Below, piece by piece: positions 37,414-47,991 of a stretch of DNA of 64,000 bases (positions within the stretch are counted from its first letter, which is position 1; every line of letters starts with the position of its first letter). Source of the stretch: Dyadobacter sp. CY343. GTDB lineage: Bacteria; Bacteroidota; Bacteroidia; Cytophagales; Spirosomataceae. A program made the translations under genes and the position numbers. Below the pieces are notes generated by a model. It did no database searches and was not told where the DNA came from. It saw only the letters and a list, made by a program, of their open reading frames with translations. The stretch covers positions 310,001-374,000 of the forward strand of contig NZ_JAJUXK010000005.1 in the NCBI RefSeq assembly GCF_021390335.1, read 5' to 3'.

Positions 37414-38502
37414 ATGTTCAAATCAAACCTATTCACTTTATCGACCGTGGCGATGCTGATGACTTCCTGCTACGAGCCAAAGGAAGCGCCGGTGACCCAA
37501 AAGAAACAGACTTCGTACCAACCGGGCGGCGTGGCTGCATATCCCGCCGTGATCGAACCGATTACTGAATCAATCAGACTCACGGGGCAGATCGAATACA
37601 ATCCGAACCAGGTTGTCCGGTACGCCAGTCTGGTTACGGGGATGATCACGCGCTCACACATTTCACTCGGCGACCGGGTTACGAAAGGGCAGGTGCTGGC
37701 CGAAATGCGCAGCAGCGAATTGTCGGAACTGAATGCACAGGGCCGCGTTTTGGAATCGCAACTATCAGTCGCAAAACGCAAGCTCGCTTCGGTTAAATCC
37801 ATGTTTGAAGACCGCATTGCGTCCGATAAAGACTTGGTTGAGGCCGAAAGTGAAGCCGAGATATTACAGTCGGAGATCGAAAAGATCAAATCCAATCTCT
37901 CACTCTACAATGCGAGTTCGGAAAAAGGCGTGTTCCAGATCAAAGCGCCGGTGAGCGGTTATGTGGTCGAATACAACATTTCGGAAGGTACGCAGGTGAG
38001 CAGCAGCGACGCGAGCCTGTTTACGATTTCAGACCTGTCAGAAGTGTGGGTTACGGCTAATATTTACGCAGTCGATCTTTCATTTGTACAAAAAGGAATG
38101 AAGGCGGTCATCAAATCGAAAGCCTACCCGAACGACTTTTTCGAAGGCACGATCTCCGACATTTCCCAGGTTTTTGACCCGACTGAAAGGGTACTGAAAG
38201 CCAGGATCAGAATGGCCAACAAGGAACTGAAACTGAAACCCGGACTGACCATTGAGGCTGTGGTAACCCGGCATTCCAAGGAGCTGGCGGTGGGAATTCC
38301 CGCCGCTGCGCTGATCCTGCACAACAACGAAAACTACGTCCTGATCCAGAAACCCGACAATACCCTTGAACCACGGAAGGTAGTAGCCAACGTAAAAGAC
38401 AACGACCGCCTCTTTTTCAAAAGCGGTATTGCGGCAGGCGAAAAAGTCGTGATCAACAACCAGCTCCTGCTTTTTTCCGAAGTCCTTGATCAGGATAAAT
38501 AA
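37414..38502 (+). CDS. RND efflux periplasmic adaptor (CzcB-like lipoprotein)
   Basis: 362 residues. Lipobox LMTSC (Cys about 19) predicts attachment to the inner membrane. The lipoyl-like and hairpin regions are clear: GMITRSHISLGDRVTKGQVL, a coiled hairpin (about 110-165) and FQIKAPVSGYVVEYNISEGT. Beta-barrel and membrane-proximal parts include VWVTANIYAVDLSFVQKGMK and GLTIEAVVTRHSKELAVGIP. No His-rich metal-binding N-terminus or CusF-type domain is present. It couples the RND pump to the TolC protein. Confidence 0.93.
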   Translation: MFKSNLFTLSTVAMLMTSCYEPKEAPVTQKKQTSYQPGGVAAYPAVIEPITESIRLTGQIEYNPNQVVRYASLVTGMITRSHISLGDRVTKGQVLAEMRSSELSELNAQGRVLESQLSVAKRKLASVKSMFEDRIASDKDLVEAESEAEILQSEIEKIKSNLSLYNASSEKGVFQIKAPVSGYVVEYNISEGTQVSSSDASLFTISDLSEVWVTANIYAVDLSFVQKGMKAVIKSKAYPNDFFEGTISDISQVFDPTERVLKARIRMANKELKLKPGLTIEAVVTRHSKELAVGIPAAALILHNNENYVLIQKPDNTLEPRKVVANVKDNDRLFFKSGIAAGEKVVINNQLLLFSEVLDQDK

Positions 38503-38511
38503 AGAAATTTC

Positions 38512-41500
38512 ATGCAAAAACTGACTCAAAGCATTGTAGCCTTCTCTTTGAAGAATACGATGATCATATTTTTCATGACCGCCGTTTTGGCCGTTGTGGG
38601 CGTGGTGAGCTATATCCACACGCCGATCGAAGCGTTTCCGGATGTGACCAATACCCGCGCCAGGATCATTACCCAGTGGCCCGGGCGGAGCGCCGAGGAG
38701 ATCGAAAAGTTCATCACACTTCCCGTCATGAAGGAAATGAACACGATCCCGAAAAAGTCGCAGGTACGTTCGATCTCGCTATTCGGGCTATCGGTGGTGA
38801 CGGTGCTTTTTGAGGATGGGGTAGAAGATTTTTACGCCCAGCAATATGCCTCCACGCGCCTTCGCAACATCGAAATGCCAAATGGCGCAGATGCAGAAAT
38901 AGAGCCGCCTTATGGTGCTACGGGTGAAATTTTCCGCTATGTGCTTAAAAGTGAGCGGCCTGTGAAGGAGCTGACTGCCTTGCAGGAGTGGGTGATCGAG
39001 CGCGAGCTGGTTGCAGTACCGGGCGTGGCAACCGTCGCGAGCTTCGGCGGGGAGGAGAAAATTTACGAAGTGCGCGTGAATCCGGCGCTTTTGGCGCAAT
39101 ATAACCTCACGCCGCTGGACGTTTTTGAGGCTGTTGGAAAAAGCAATATCAATGTCGGCGGCGACGTGATCCAGAAGGGCGACCAGGCTTATGTGGTGCG
39201 CGGAATGGGTTTGCTGGAAAGTGTGAAGGACATTGAAAACATCCTGATCCAGGTCAAAGGCAATACGCCGGTGCTGGTAAAACAAGTGGCCGACGTGGAA
39301 ATTACCGCTAAGCCGCGGCTCGGGCAGGTAGGTCTGGATGAGGATAAGGATCTGGTGGAAGGGATTGTGGTGATGCTGCGGGGTGAAAATCCGAGTGAAG
39401 TGATCGCCAGGCTCGAAGGTGCCATCGACGATCTGAATAACCGCATTCTTCCGGCCGACGTGAAAATCGTCCCTGTGATCGACCGTACCGAACTGGTCGA
39501 CGCGACTGTGAATACGGTCACGCACAACCTGGCCGAGGGTATTGTGCTCGTTTCGCTGATCGTTTTTGTGTTTTTGTTCAACTGGCGAACCACGGTCACG
39601 GTGGCTTTGGTGATCCCGCTATCCTTTTTGTTTGCGATCACGATGCTGCGCATTCAGGGTTTGCCAGCGAACCTGATTTCGCTGGGGGCGATCGATTTCG
39701 GGTTGCTGCTGGAAGGCACGATGGTGATCGTGGAGAAAATATATGTCGACCTGGAACGAACGTCGCTGAAAATGGGCGTCGACCGGTTTAATAAAATGTC
39801 GAAGCTGGGCCTGATGAAAAGGAGCGTGAAGCACGTGGCGCCGCACATTTTCTTTGCGCAGATCATCCTGATCGTGGCGTTGCTTCCGATTTTTTCATTC
39901 CAGAAAGTGGAGGGAAAAATGTTTGCGCCGCTGGCATTTACGCTGGGTTATGCGCTGGTAGGGTCGCTGATTTTGAGTCTGACATTCGTTCCTGCAATGT
40001 GTAAAGTGCTGTTAAAGAGCAATGTGCGCGAGATCAATAACCCGGTTGTGAATTTTTTCCGGAACAATATCTTCAAGCTTTACGAATGGAGTGAGCGGCA
40101 TAAGCGGCTGGTACTCGTCTCGTTTGTGGTTTTGTTTGCGGTTTGTGTGGGCAAGTTTATGAACTACGGGACCGAGTTCATTCCCAAGCTCAACGAAGGC
40201 GCTATTTACGTTCGCGCCACTTTGCCAAACAGCATTAACCTCGAACAATCTGTCAAAACGAGCAATGCGCTGCGGGATACTTTGCGATCCTTCGACGAGG
40301 TGAGTTTTGTGATGAGCCAGACGGGCCGCCCCAACGACGGTACCGATCCCACGGGTTTTTTCAACAACGAATTCCACTTACAGCTGAAACCCGAAAAGCA
40401 GTGGAAAAGAAATATCACCAAAGAAGAGCTGCTCGCTGAAATGAAAAATGTATTGGCCTCATTTCCAGGTATCAACTTTGGATTCAGTCAGCCTATTCAG
40501 GACAATGTGGAGGAATATGTGGCGGGCGTGAAAAGCTCGCTGGTCGTCAAAATTTTTGGAGATAACCTCGTGGATATGGAAGCGCAGGCAGACGACGTTG
40601 CCGCGAATCTGAAAAATGTGGAGGGTATCACCGATATTCTGGTGTACCGGAATATCGGGCTGCCCGAACTGAATATCAAGCTCGACGAAGGCCGCATGGC
40701 GCGGCACGGTGTTGCGATGGCCGATGCCCAGGCGGTGATTGAAATGACGATCGGCGGCAAAGCGGCTTCTGTATTCTACGAAAATGACCGGATGTTTGAT
40801 ATCACGATCCGGTACCAGGAGAAATACCGGAATACCGAAGAAGAGATCGGCAATATCCTGATCCCGTCGCTCGACGATCACCAGGTACCTTTGAAAGAAA
40901 TCGCTACGATCGGCACGCGTACCGGCCCCGCATTTATTTACCGAGAAGGTAGCAGCCGCTATATCGGAGTGGGTTTTAGTATTGAAGGAAGGGATTTGGG
41001 GAGTACCATTGCGGAGGGGCAGAAAGTGGTGAAAGACAATGTGAAGTTTCCCAAGAACACGAAAGTGGAATGGGCGGGCGAGTTTGAAAGCAAGGAACGC
41101 GCTACCCGGCAGCTGACGCTGATCATCCCGGCGGCTGTGGTGATGATCGTCTTTTTACTTTACATGAATTTCGGAAATGTAAAAGACACGCTGATTTCGC
41201 TCATTACCATTCCTTTTGCATTCATCGGCGGCTTTATTTCGCTTTGGGTAACCAATACGATCTTCGGCATTTCGGCGGGAATAGGGTTTATTATTCTGTT
41301 CGGAGTTTGTACGATCGACGGAATTATTCTGGTGCACGTGATGAAGGATAATCTTTTGCACAAACTGCCGCTCAAACAGGCTATTTCCGACGGTATTTAC
41401 GGCCGGATCCGCCCGGTAATTATGATCGCATTAATGGGCTCGCTCGGGTTATTGCCAGCCGCACTTTCAAATGGAATGGGCTCCGAGATCCAGAAGCCGC

Positions 41501-41619
41501 TTGCTATTATGATCGTAGGTGGATTGTTGATATGTATGTTCTTGTCATTCACCGTGTTGCCCCAGATTTTCTACTGGGCGTACCGCAAAAATGATCGTGC
41601 GCTGGCGGATCAATCATGA
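38512..41619 (+). CDS. CzcA/CusA-type RND efflux pump
   Basis: 1035 residues with the full RND layout: TM1 FFMTAVLAVVGVVSYI, first porter domain, TM2-6 from GIVLVSLIVFVFLFNWRTT, second porter domain and TM8-12 ending VLPQIFYWAYRK. The HME signature on TM4 reads IDFGLLLEGTMVIVEK. Compared with CzcA (DFGIIxDGAVVxVEN) the first Asp and last Glu are kept, while the central Asp is Glu and the closing Asn is Lys. The pump exports metal ions using proton influx. The start lies 9 nt after the adaptor stop. The stop overlaps the Wzi-like gene by 4 nt. Confidence 0.95.
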   Translation: MQKLTQSIVAFSLKNTMIIFFMTAVLAVVGVVSYIHTPIEAFPDVTNTRARIITQWPGRSAEEIEKFITLPVMKEMNTIPKKSQVRSISLFGLSVVTVLFEDGVEDFYAQQYASTRLRNIEMPNGADAEIEPPYGATGEIFRYVLKSERPVKELTALQEWVIERELVAVPGVATVASFGGEEKIYEVRVNPALLAQYNLTPLDVFEAVGKSNINVGGDVIQKGDQAYVVRGMGLLESVKDIENILIQVKGNTPVLVKQVADVEITAKPRLGQVGLDEDKDLVEGIVVMLRGENPSEVIARLEGAIDDLNNRILPADVKIVPVIDRTELVDATVNTVTHNLAEGIVLVSLIVFVFLFNWRTTVTVALVIPLSFLFAITMLRIQGLPANLISLGAIDFGLLLEGTMVIVEKIYVDLERTSLKMGVDRFNKMSKLGLMKRSVKHVAPHIFFAQIILIVALLPIFSFQKVEGKMFAPLAFTLGYALVGSLILSLTFVPAMCKVLLKSNVREINNPVVNFFRNNIFKLYEWSERHKRLVLVSFVVLFAVCVGKFMNYGTEFIPKLNEGAIYVRATLPNSINLEQSVKTSNALRDTLRSFDEVSFVMSQTGRPNDGTDPTGFFNNEFHLQLKPEKQWKRNITKEELLAEMKNVLASFPGINFGFSQPIQDNVEEYVAGVKSSLVVKIFGDNLVDMEAQADDVAANLKNVEGITDILVYRNIGLPELNIKLDEGRMARHGVAMADAQAVIEMTIGGKAASVFYENDRMFDITIRYQEKYRNTEEEIGNILIPSLDDHQVPLKEIATIGTRTGPAFIYREGSSRYIGVGFSIEGRDLGSTIAEGQKVVKDNVKFPKNTKVEWAGEFESKERATRQLTLIIPAAVVMIVFLLYMNFGNVKDTLISLITIPFAFIGGFISLWVTNTIFGISAGIGFIILFGVCTIDGIILVHVMKDNLLHKLPLKQAISDGIYGRIRPVIMIALMGSLGLLPAALSNGMGSEIQKPLAIMIVGGLLICMFLSFTVLPQIFYWAYRKNDRALADQS

Positions 41620-43106
41620 TGATTTCAACAACTAAAGGAGCTATCCGTTTCGCCGGGGCCAGCAGCATTTTTCTACTGGTTTCGGGGATTGGATACACAC
41701 AGAATACCTCTAAAAACGTCACTTATGCAGATTCGTCTGGCGCTTCCGTTTCCGTGGCGGGGTATGCCGGGAGCTCGGGACGCACGCCGTTCTGGATACA
41801 ATCGAACCAGTTTGGGACAATACCGAAAACGGGCCCGGCGGCGGTGATCAGTGGAGAAGTAAGTTATTTCAAACCACTGGGTTCGACGTCGGGACACTGG
41901 CGGGTGGGAGTAGGCGCGGAGGCGACGGCTTTTATTTCCGACCAAAATAAAATACTACTGCCCCAGGCGCACGCAACCCTGCGATATAAGAACTGGGAAT
42001 TGTTTGCGGGGAGAAAAAAACAGTGGGTCGGGCTGGCCGATTCCACGCTCGGAACGGGTTCCTACGCCTGGTCCACCAATGCATTGCCGATCCCGAAAAT
42101 GCAGCTGGGTACCATCGGATTTGTGCCGGTACCATTCACCAAAGGCTGGATTTCGTTTCAGGGATTTTATTCAGACGGCTGGTTTGAGCGGGAACGTCCG
42201 GTTACGCCCGGCCTCCGTTTGCACCAGAAATCACTTTATGGAAGGATCGGAAAGCCGCATTCGAAACTGAAATTATACGGAGGTTTCAATCACCAGGTTC
42301 AATGGAGCGGGAAGTCGGATTTCAATACGATCGACGGGGAAATGCCCAAGGGTTTCAAGAATTACCTCAATGTGATTTTCGGGACGCGCGGCGCCGAAAA
42401 TGCCAGTCATTTTGACGAGACGAACCGGGTAGGTAACCACTTAGGCAGCATTGATCTGGCGATGGAAATTGAAACGGAGCCGGTGCAGATACTCATTTAT
42501 CGCCAGCATATTTACGAGGACGGTTCACTTTTCTGGCTGAACAATATTGCCGACGGGCTCAATGGAGTACGTTTCAAGCGAAAAAAAGCAGGCAGATCCA
42601 ATTTTGAGATCAATACCATTTTGCTGGAATATCTCCACACCAAAAGTCAGGGCGGGCCGGATGCGGATGATAATTTGCCTGGCTGGAAGCGCGGGAAGGA
42701 CGATTATTTCAATAACGGGCAGGTGCGCGACGGCTGGTCCTATTCCGACAGGACGATAGGTACGCCGTTTATCACACCCACTTCGGACACGCGCTGGAAC
42801 TGGCCGAATTATGCCAATTTTTTCACCAGCAACAACCGGGTGGCAGTGATGCATGTGGGCGTGGAGGGTACTTTACTGCGGCAAGTGAGCTGGCTTGGGA
42901 AATTCTCCTATGCACGGAATTTCGGCGTTTACGATTCGCCTTTCGAAGGAAGTCCGGCCCAGTTTTCGGCATTGCTGAGCTTGCAGACGCAACCGGGCTT
43001 TGTGAAAAATACGGTGCTGAAAGTAATGCTGGCGACGGATCTGGGCGACTTATATCCCCGCAATTACGGGGCAGGAATATCCGTTACGCGGCTGTTCAGT
43101 TATTGA
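41616..43106 (+). CDS. Wzi-like outer membrane beta-barrel protein (capsule assembly family)
   Basis: 496 residues. Signal region ASSIFLLVSGIGYTQ, then YAGSSGRTPFWIQSNQFG, the typical opening of the capsule-assembly Wzi family, and many amphipathic strands such as WELFAGRKKQWVGLADS and RVAVMHVGVEGTLLRQVSW. The C-terminus GAGISVTRLFSY ends in Tyr as for barrel proteins. Wzi anchors surface polysaccharide in Gram-negative bacteria. The start codon overlaps the RND stop (ATGA), so it is translated with the efflux operon, an unexpected neighbour. It is convergent with the DUF4174 gene, overlapping it by 11 nt. Confidence 0.85.
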   Translation: MMISTTKGAIRFAGASSIFLLVSGIGYTQNTSKNVTYADSSGASVSVAGYAGSSGRTPFWIQSNQFGTIPKTGPAAVISGEVSYFKPLGSTSGHWRVGVGAEATAFISDQNKILLPQAHATLRYKNWELFAGRKKQWVGLADSTLGTGSYAWSTNALPIPKMQLGTIGFVPVPFTKGWISFQGFYSDGWFERERPVTPGLRLHQKSLYGRIGKPHSKLKLYGGFNHQVQWSGKSDFNTIDGEMPKGFKNYLNVIFGTRGAENASHFDETNRVGNHLGSIDLAMEIETEPVQILIYRQHIYEDGSLFWLNNIADGLNGVRFKRKKAGRSNFEINTILLEYLHTKSQGGPDADDNLPGWKRGKDDYFNNGQVRDGWSYSDRTIGTPFITPTSDTRWNWPNYANFFTSNNRVAVMHVGVEGTLLRQVSWLGKFSYARNFGVYDSPFEGSPAQFSALLSLQTQPGFVKNTVLKVMLATDLGDLYPRNYGAGISVTRLFSY

Positions 43107-43452
43107 TCTCCCGTCTCCGCATCGGCATCGCGTCGATGAGGCCGAAAAGCTTCTCAGCGGGTACAGCTTCGTCTGACCGATGCTTTTCGCCCCCGTCCCG
43201 GCCGACCAAAATGAAGGTAAATGCCTCGTTGGTATCGACTTTCCATTTTTTCCACTGATCTGCATTTTGAGTAGAAAATGGGATGCTTTCGACATTGATA
43301 TCGCGCTCCTGCATTCCTTTTTTGGCTGCCTCAAATATTGACAACTGGGATTTTAATTGCTGTGCGCCATCTGCATTGTGAAATAGCAGTACTTTCCGCG
43401 GTTCGTCGGCTATTGACATCGTCATGAATAGTAATATAAAGAGCGTTTTCAT
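43096..43452 (-). CDS. DUF4174 secreted protein
   Basis: 118 residues. Short signal (LFILLFMTMSIA), then the thioredoxin-like-fold DUF4174 pattern: RKVLLFHNADGAQQLKSQLS, MQERDINVESIP and FTFILVGRDGGEKHRSDE followed by a helix. No CxxC is present, so it is not a canonical thiol-disulfide enzyme. It follows the photolyase gene by 4 nt and is probably in the same transcript. The 3' end overlaps the convergent Wzi-like gene by 11 nt. Confidence 0.8.
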   Translation of the reverse strand: MKTLFILLFMTMSIADEPRKVLLFHNADGAQQLKSQLSIFEAAKKGMQERDINVESIPFSTQNADQWKKWKVDTNEAFTFILVGRDGGEKHRSDEAVPAEKLFGLIDAMPMRRREINN

Positions 43453-43456
43453 AAAG

Positions 43457-44941
43457 TTATTCGTCCAGTGATTTCAGGAATTTATGTGCGGTATTTAATA
43501 ACGCTTTTTGCTTTTCAGTTTCCATTTTATCGAAGTTGCCAAGCAGCATTCCTATTCTTGGATTCTGTTGGAAAAAGCTTCGGTGCACGTGCATAAATCG
43601 CCAGAACAATGCATCCCAAATATCCTGCCACGGCCCTTTTTCGTAGTTACTCATTTTCATGATATAATTACTTCCGGCAATGTAAGGCTTGGTCGCCATA
43701 AGCCCGCCGTCGGCAAACTGGCTCATCGCATATACATTCGGGACCATTACCCAATCGTAGGCATCAATAAACAATTCCATAAACCATTGATACACATCGT
43801 CTGGATCAAATTCACACAATAGCATGAAATTCCCCAGCACCATCAGTCGCTCAATGTGGTGACAATAACCGCGTTCGAGTACCTTTTTGATCGTGTGGTC
43901 AATAGGCGTAATGCCGGTTGTTCCGTCGTAAAATGACCGGGGTATTTTTCGGGTGAAATTCCAGTAATTTTTGGTGCGCGCAATAGAGCCTTTGCATTCA
44001 TAAAAACCACGCATGAATTCGCGCCAGCCTATGATCTGACGGATAAACCCTTCGGTTGAATTCAGCGGGGTATGATGCGTTTCTGCGTATTTCAATACGG
44101 TTTCAATGATTTCATCTGGCGTGATCAACCCCACATTCAGCATGGGCGTGAGCATACCGTGATGTAAAATGCTTTCCTCTTTAACGATCGCATCTTCGTA
44201 AGGACCGAATTCGTGAAAACGATCTCTCAGGAAATCAGAAAGCCACTTTTTCGCCGATTCGTGATCGCCTGGGTAAAGCGGGTGTTTGGTCAGCTGGCCG
44301 AGGTTACCTTTGAAATGCGTTTGAACGTACGTTTTTGCTTCTTCGTAATGCGCATTCGTGTCGGGATATTGCACGTGCGGCGGTTCCTTTTTGCGGGGAT
44401 ACTTTTTTCGGTTTTCGGTATCATAACTCCAAGTGCCACCGATCGGATCATTGTTTTTATCCAGCAGTATCTTTCGCTTTTTGCGTTCCTGAATGTAAAA
44501 TTCAGTCTGGAAAAATTTCTTCTTTTTATCCTGAAAAAATACTGTTAATTCTTCCTTACTATTCAGAAAAAGGGGACTTGGATATTCGACGATTTCGATG
44601 TTCGCTTTTGCAGCGGCAGATGCTAATCTTTGGCCAAGCCAATTATCAGTCGGATCGATATAATGGATGGTTTTAATCTTTTTTGAATGCAGCTCCGCGA
44701 CCAGTTTCCTTACATCAGAAAGCGGATTTTTTGATTCGATATAAAACACTTTGATATTCCTGGTTTCCAGAAAATCAGCATACCATTTCATCGTCGCGCG
44801 GTGAAAAGCTATTTTCTGTTTATGGAATGCAAACTGATTGAAATAAAGTGTTTCCTCCACCAGATAAACGGGGAATCCATTTTCAGCAACCGGGCTTTTT
44901 TCAAACAATTGATGCGGAAATATGATATTAACTGCCTGCAT
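43457..44941 (-). CDS. Cryptochrome/photolyase-family protein of the FeS-BCP (CryPro) group
   Basis: 494 residues. The N-terminal alpha/beta antenna domain begins [13 protein letters not shown]. The C-terminal FAD domain has [34 protein letters not shown] and the diagnostic [17 protein letters not shown] and [14 protein letters not shown]. These match the prokaryotic (6-4)/FeS-BCP lineage. In that lineage a motif of the type ACPFNxLYW supplies iron-sulfur cysteines; here the same place reads [14 protein letters not shown] (about 427-440) with no Cys. Photorepair of UV lesions or blue-light sensing is likely. It overlaps the DUF2256 gene by 14 nt. Confidence 0.92.
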   Translation of the reverse strand: MQAVNIIFPHQLFEKSPVAENGFPVYLVEETLYFNQFAFHKQKIAFHRATMKWYADFLETRNIKVFYIESKNPLSDVRKLVAELHSKKIKTIHYIDPTDNWLGQRLASAAAKANIEIVEYPSPLFLNSKEELTVFFQDKKKKFFQTEFYIQERKKRKILLDKNNDPIGGTWSYDTENRKKYPRKKEPPHVQYPDTNAHYEEAKTYVQTHFKGNLGQLTKHPLYPGDHESAKKWLSDFLRDRFHEFGPYEDAIVKEESILHHGMLTPMLNVGLITPDEIIETVLKYAETHHTPLNSTEGFIRQIIGWREFMRGFYECKGSIARTKNYWNFTRKIPRSFYDGTTGITPIDHTIKKVLERGYCHHIERLMVLGNFMLLCEFDPDDVYQWFMELFIDAYDWVMVPNVYAMSQFADGGLMATKPYIAGSNYIMKMSNYEKGPWQDIWDALFWRFMHVHRSFFQQNPRIGMLLGNFDKMETEKQKALLNTAHKFLKSLDE

Positions 44942-45077
44942 GTATTTTGTTTTTGTTGCCCCTGCATTTGTCGCTGCAATATTTCACCTCATCCCAAACC
45001 TTCTCCCACTTTTTACGCCAAGTAAATGGCCTGCCGCAAACGATGCACACTTTCTCGGGCAAATGCTCCTTTTTCAT
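44928..45077 (-). CDS. DUF2256 small zinc-ribbon-like protein
   Basis: 49 residues from the ATG at 45077; a start 21 codons earlier is open but adds an unrelated tail. Two Cys pairs, CIVC and CSDKC, flank [17 protein letters not shown], the DUF2256 signature. The family is often encoded beside photolyases, as here, where its last 14 nt overlap the start of the photolyase gene. Zn binding is inferred from the four cysteines. Its biochemical role is not established. Confidence 0.88.
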   Translation of the reverse strand: MKKEHLPEKVCIVCGRPFTWRKKWEKVWDEVKYCSDKCRGNKNKIHAGS

Positions 45078-45140
45078 TTTTGGTTGACCAATGCCTGAAA
45101 AGCCGGCAGATCGGCTGGTTGGCAGTCGGATATCCTGCAA

Positions 45141-45551
45141 TTAGCATAAGTGTGCCAAAGCATAGAGATCAAGGTTTTTGATGGTTTGTGCTGCAATATG
45201 CTGCAACGCCAGTTCGGTCAGCGGAATCGTGTTTTCATTGACGTCGGGCAGTGAGCCGGCCGCCACATTTGCCAGCCTGATTCCGCTCATTGCAATAGCG
45301 TCCTTGTCGATATGGTCCGTGGAGAAGGATCTTGTCGCGATGAAACTGATGCCCAGATCGGCGAGTTTGTCGACCACGGCTGCCGAAACGTCGTCGCAAG
45401 TGCTGACAATTACAGCGTTCTTACCCCTGGCATAGTGGCAGGTAGTTTCGCTTAACGAATTGGATATCAGTGTGATATTGTGCTTTTTCTGATTGGCTTT
45501 TGCCAGTGGTTCTTTTTCGAATGCTTTGATGCTGTATGCGACAACTTTCAT
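45141..45551 (-). CDS. Stand-alone D-lactate-dehydrogenase-type catalytic domain
   Basis: 136 residues from the ATG at 45551 (MKVVAYSIKAFEKEPLAKAN), as in D-lactate dehydrogenase N-termini; a start seven codons earlier is possible. Similarity runs through VSTCDDVSAAVVDKLADLGI, FIATRSFSTDHIDKDAI and the helix LTELALQHIAAQTIKN, then stops where the NAD-binding Rossmann domain should begin. The frame ends cleanly and no remnant of the missing domain is visible downstream, so this looks like a small stable protein and not fresh decay. It sits between the receiver-CRP regulator and DUF2256. Confidence 0.72.
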   Translation of the reverse strand: MKVVAYSIKAFEKEPLAKANQKKHNITLISNSLSETTCHYARGKNAVIVSTCDDVSAAVVDKLADLGISFIATRSFSTDHIDKDAIAMSGIRLANVAAGSLPDVNENTIPLTELALQHIAAQTIKNLDLYALAHLC

Positions 45552-45630
45552 AAAAAAACCGGTTCTATTCAACTTGATGCGAATGTAGCCGGGTTATGTT
45601 GCACAGTCTTTAATGGAGATCATGGATAAG

Positions 45631-45641
45631 TGTGACGCTGG

Positions 45642-45646
<5 letters not shown>
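45631..45646 (-). promoter_or_regulatory. Candidate CRP/FNR-type site upstream of the D-LDH-like gene
   Basis: Read on the minus strand it is TTGAC-N4-GTCAC, near the FNR form TTGAT-N4-ATCAA. On the plus strand it begins TGTGA-N6-TCA, near the CRP form. It lies 80-95 nt upstream of the D-LDH-like start codon, across the stop of the regulator gene that carries an FNR-like recognition helix. Confidence 0.35.
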
Positions 45647-46689
<1,043 letters not shown>

Positions 46690-46697
<8 letters not shown>

Positions 46698-47883
46698 GCT
46701 TTTGGGGAAAAGAAAGTGTGAAACTGGCGCCCTGATTGACCTTACTGGTGAATTTCAGGTGCCCTTCCATCAATTTTGCATAACGCGTCACAATGTGTAA
46801 TCCCAGGCCGGTCCCGGGAATGGTTCCGGTATTGTGCGCCCTGAAAAAGGCTTCAAACAGATGTTTCTGATCGTGTTCTGGAATTCCAATGCCGTTGTCT
46901 TTAATCGTAACACTTAACAGGGAAGGTGTTATTTCGGTATTAAATTCAATAAAGGTATTTTCACCCGAATATTTAATGGCATTACTGACCAGATTGACAA
47001 TTGCGTTTTTCAAAAGTGCCTGGTCCAGCGATACCATACTGGAAGTTCCTGTGTGCTGGTAAATAATCTGCTGGTTTTGTTTGGCGATCAGCTGCATTTC
47101 TTCAGTAACTTCTTCCGAAAACCTGACAATGTCGAATCGGGTAGGTGCTGTTTTAAATTCGCCTGTTTCCAATCTGTCGAGCGAAAGAAAATCATTTAAA
47201 ATTCCGGTCAGGTTGCTTACCGAAACCTTTATTTTATCAATGTGTTTGATAATGCCGGGATGAATACATTCACCGGCGTATTTTTCAATAAGAATAGCAG
47301 AAAGCTGAATGGAGCTCAGTGGGGTACGAAATTCGTGAGACGCCATGGAAACAAACCGGCTTTTTAGCTGTCCGAGTTCGGTTTCCTTTTCAAGTGACTT
47401 ACTTACTTTCTCTTTTGCATATTCCAGCGCGCTCACGGTTTCTTTCAGTAGTTTCGTCCGCTTTTCAACCTGCTCTTCGAGGTGCAGCAGATGCTCCTTT
47501 AATTTTTCTTCCGCCTGTTTCTCGCGGCTCAGATCGTGTATGAAGCCAATGTGGATCTTGCGGCCAAGAAGCTGCACCTCGCTGATCCCCAGCCGAAAAG
47601 GGAAAATATCACCCGATTTTCTAACGCCGATAGCTTCCCTGTTGGTTCCGATAATATCGTTTCTTACTGTACCGTGAAAATGATTGAGAGATTCGTCTTG
47701 CAGTGTTTGAAAAGGCGGGGGCATCAGAATGGAAACATTCTGCCCGATCACTTCGCCGGGTTCATATTCAAATAGTGCGCAGCCGGAGGGATTAATAGTT
47801 TCGATTGTCCCGCTGTCATCAATGGTAATGATACCATCAATTGCGTTGTCAATGATCGCTTTCAGTAGCGCCGAATTTTCCAT
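46690..47883 (-). CDS. PAS-domain (FixL-like) sensor histidine kinase
   Basis: 397 residues, no membrane span. An N-terminal PAS domain (about 1-120) closely follows FixL: INPSGCALFEYEPGEVIGQN, LMPPPFQTLQDESL, DIIGTNREAIGVRKSGDIFP. FixL has the heme-ligand His in the stretch aligned with TLQDESL; here that place is Gln. A coiled coil (about 120-170) joins the HisKA region with VSMASHEFRTPLSSIQL (His about 184) and HATPase motifs NLVSNAIKYS, IKDNGIGIP and IPGTGLGLHI. It overlaps the receiver-CRP gene by 8 nt and is its partner. Ligand is unknown: it may bind another cofactor or none. Confidence 0.94.
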
Positions 47884-47991
47884 GAAATTTGCGCAATTCT
47901 CTGCGATTAATATTTTGTAATATAACCTAATTTATCGGGAGCGCAACGGTGCAGGGTATTGATCAAGTGGTGCGTCTCTTTTGAAAGGAGT

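Noticed and set aside
45141-45551. D-LDH-like gene as a pseudogene from a frameshift
   Set aside because: No remnant of the NAD-binding domain was found in any frame downstream; the next gene starts 63 nt later with a different family.
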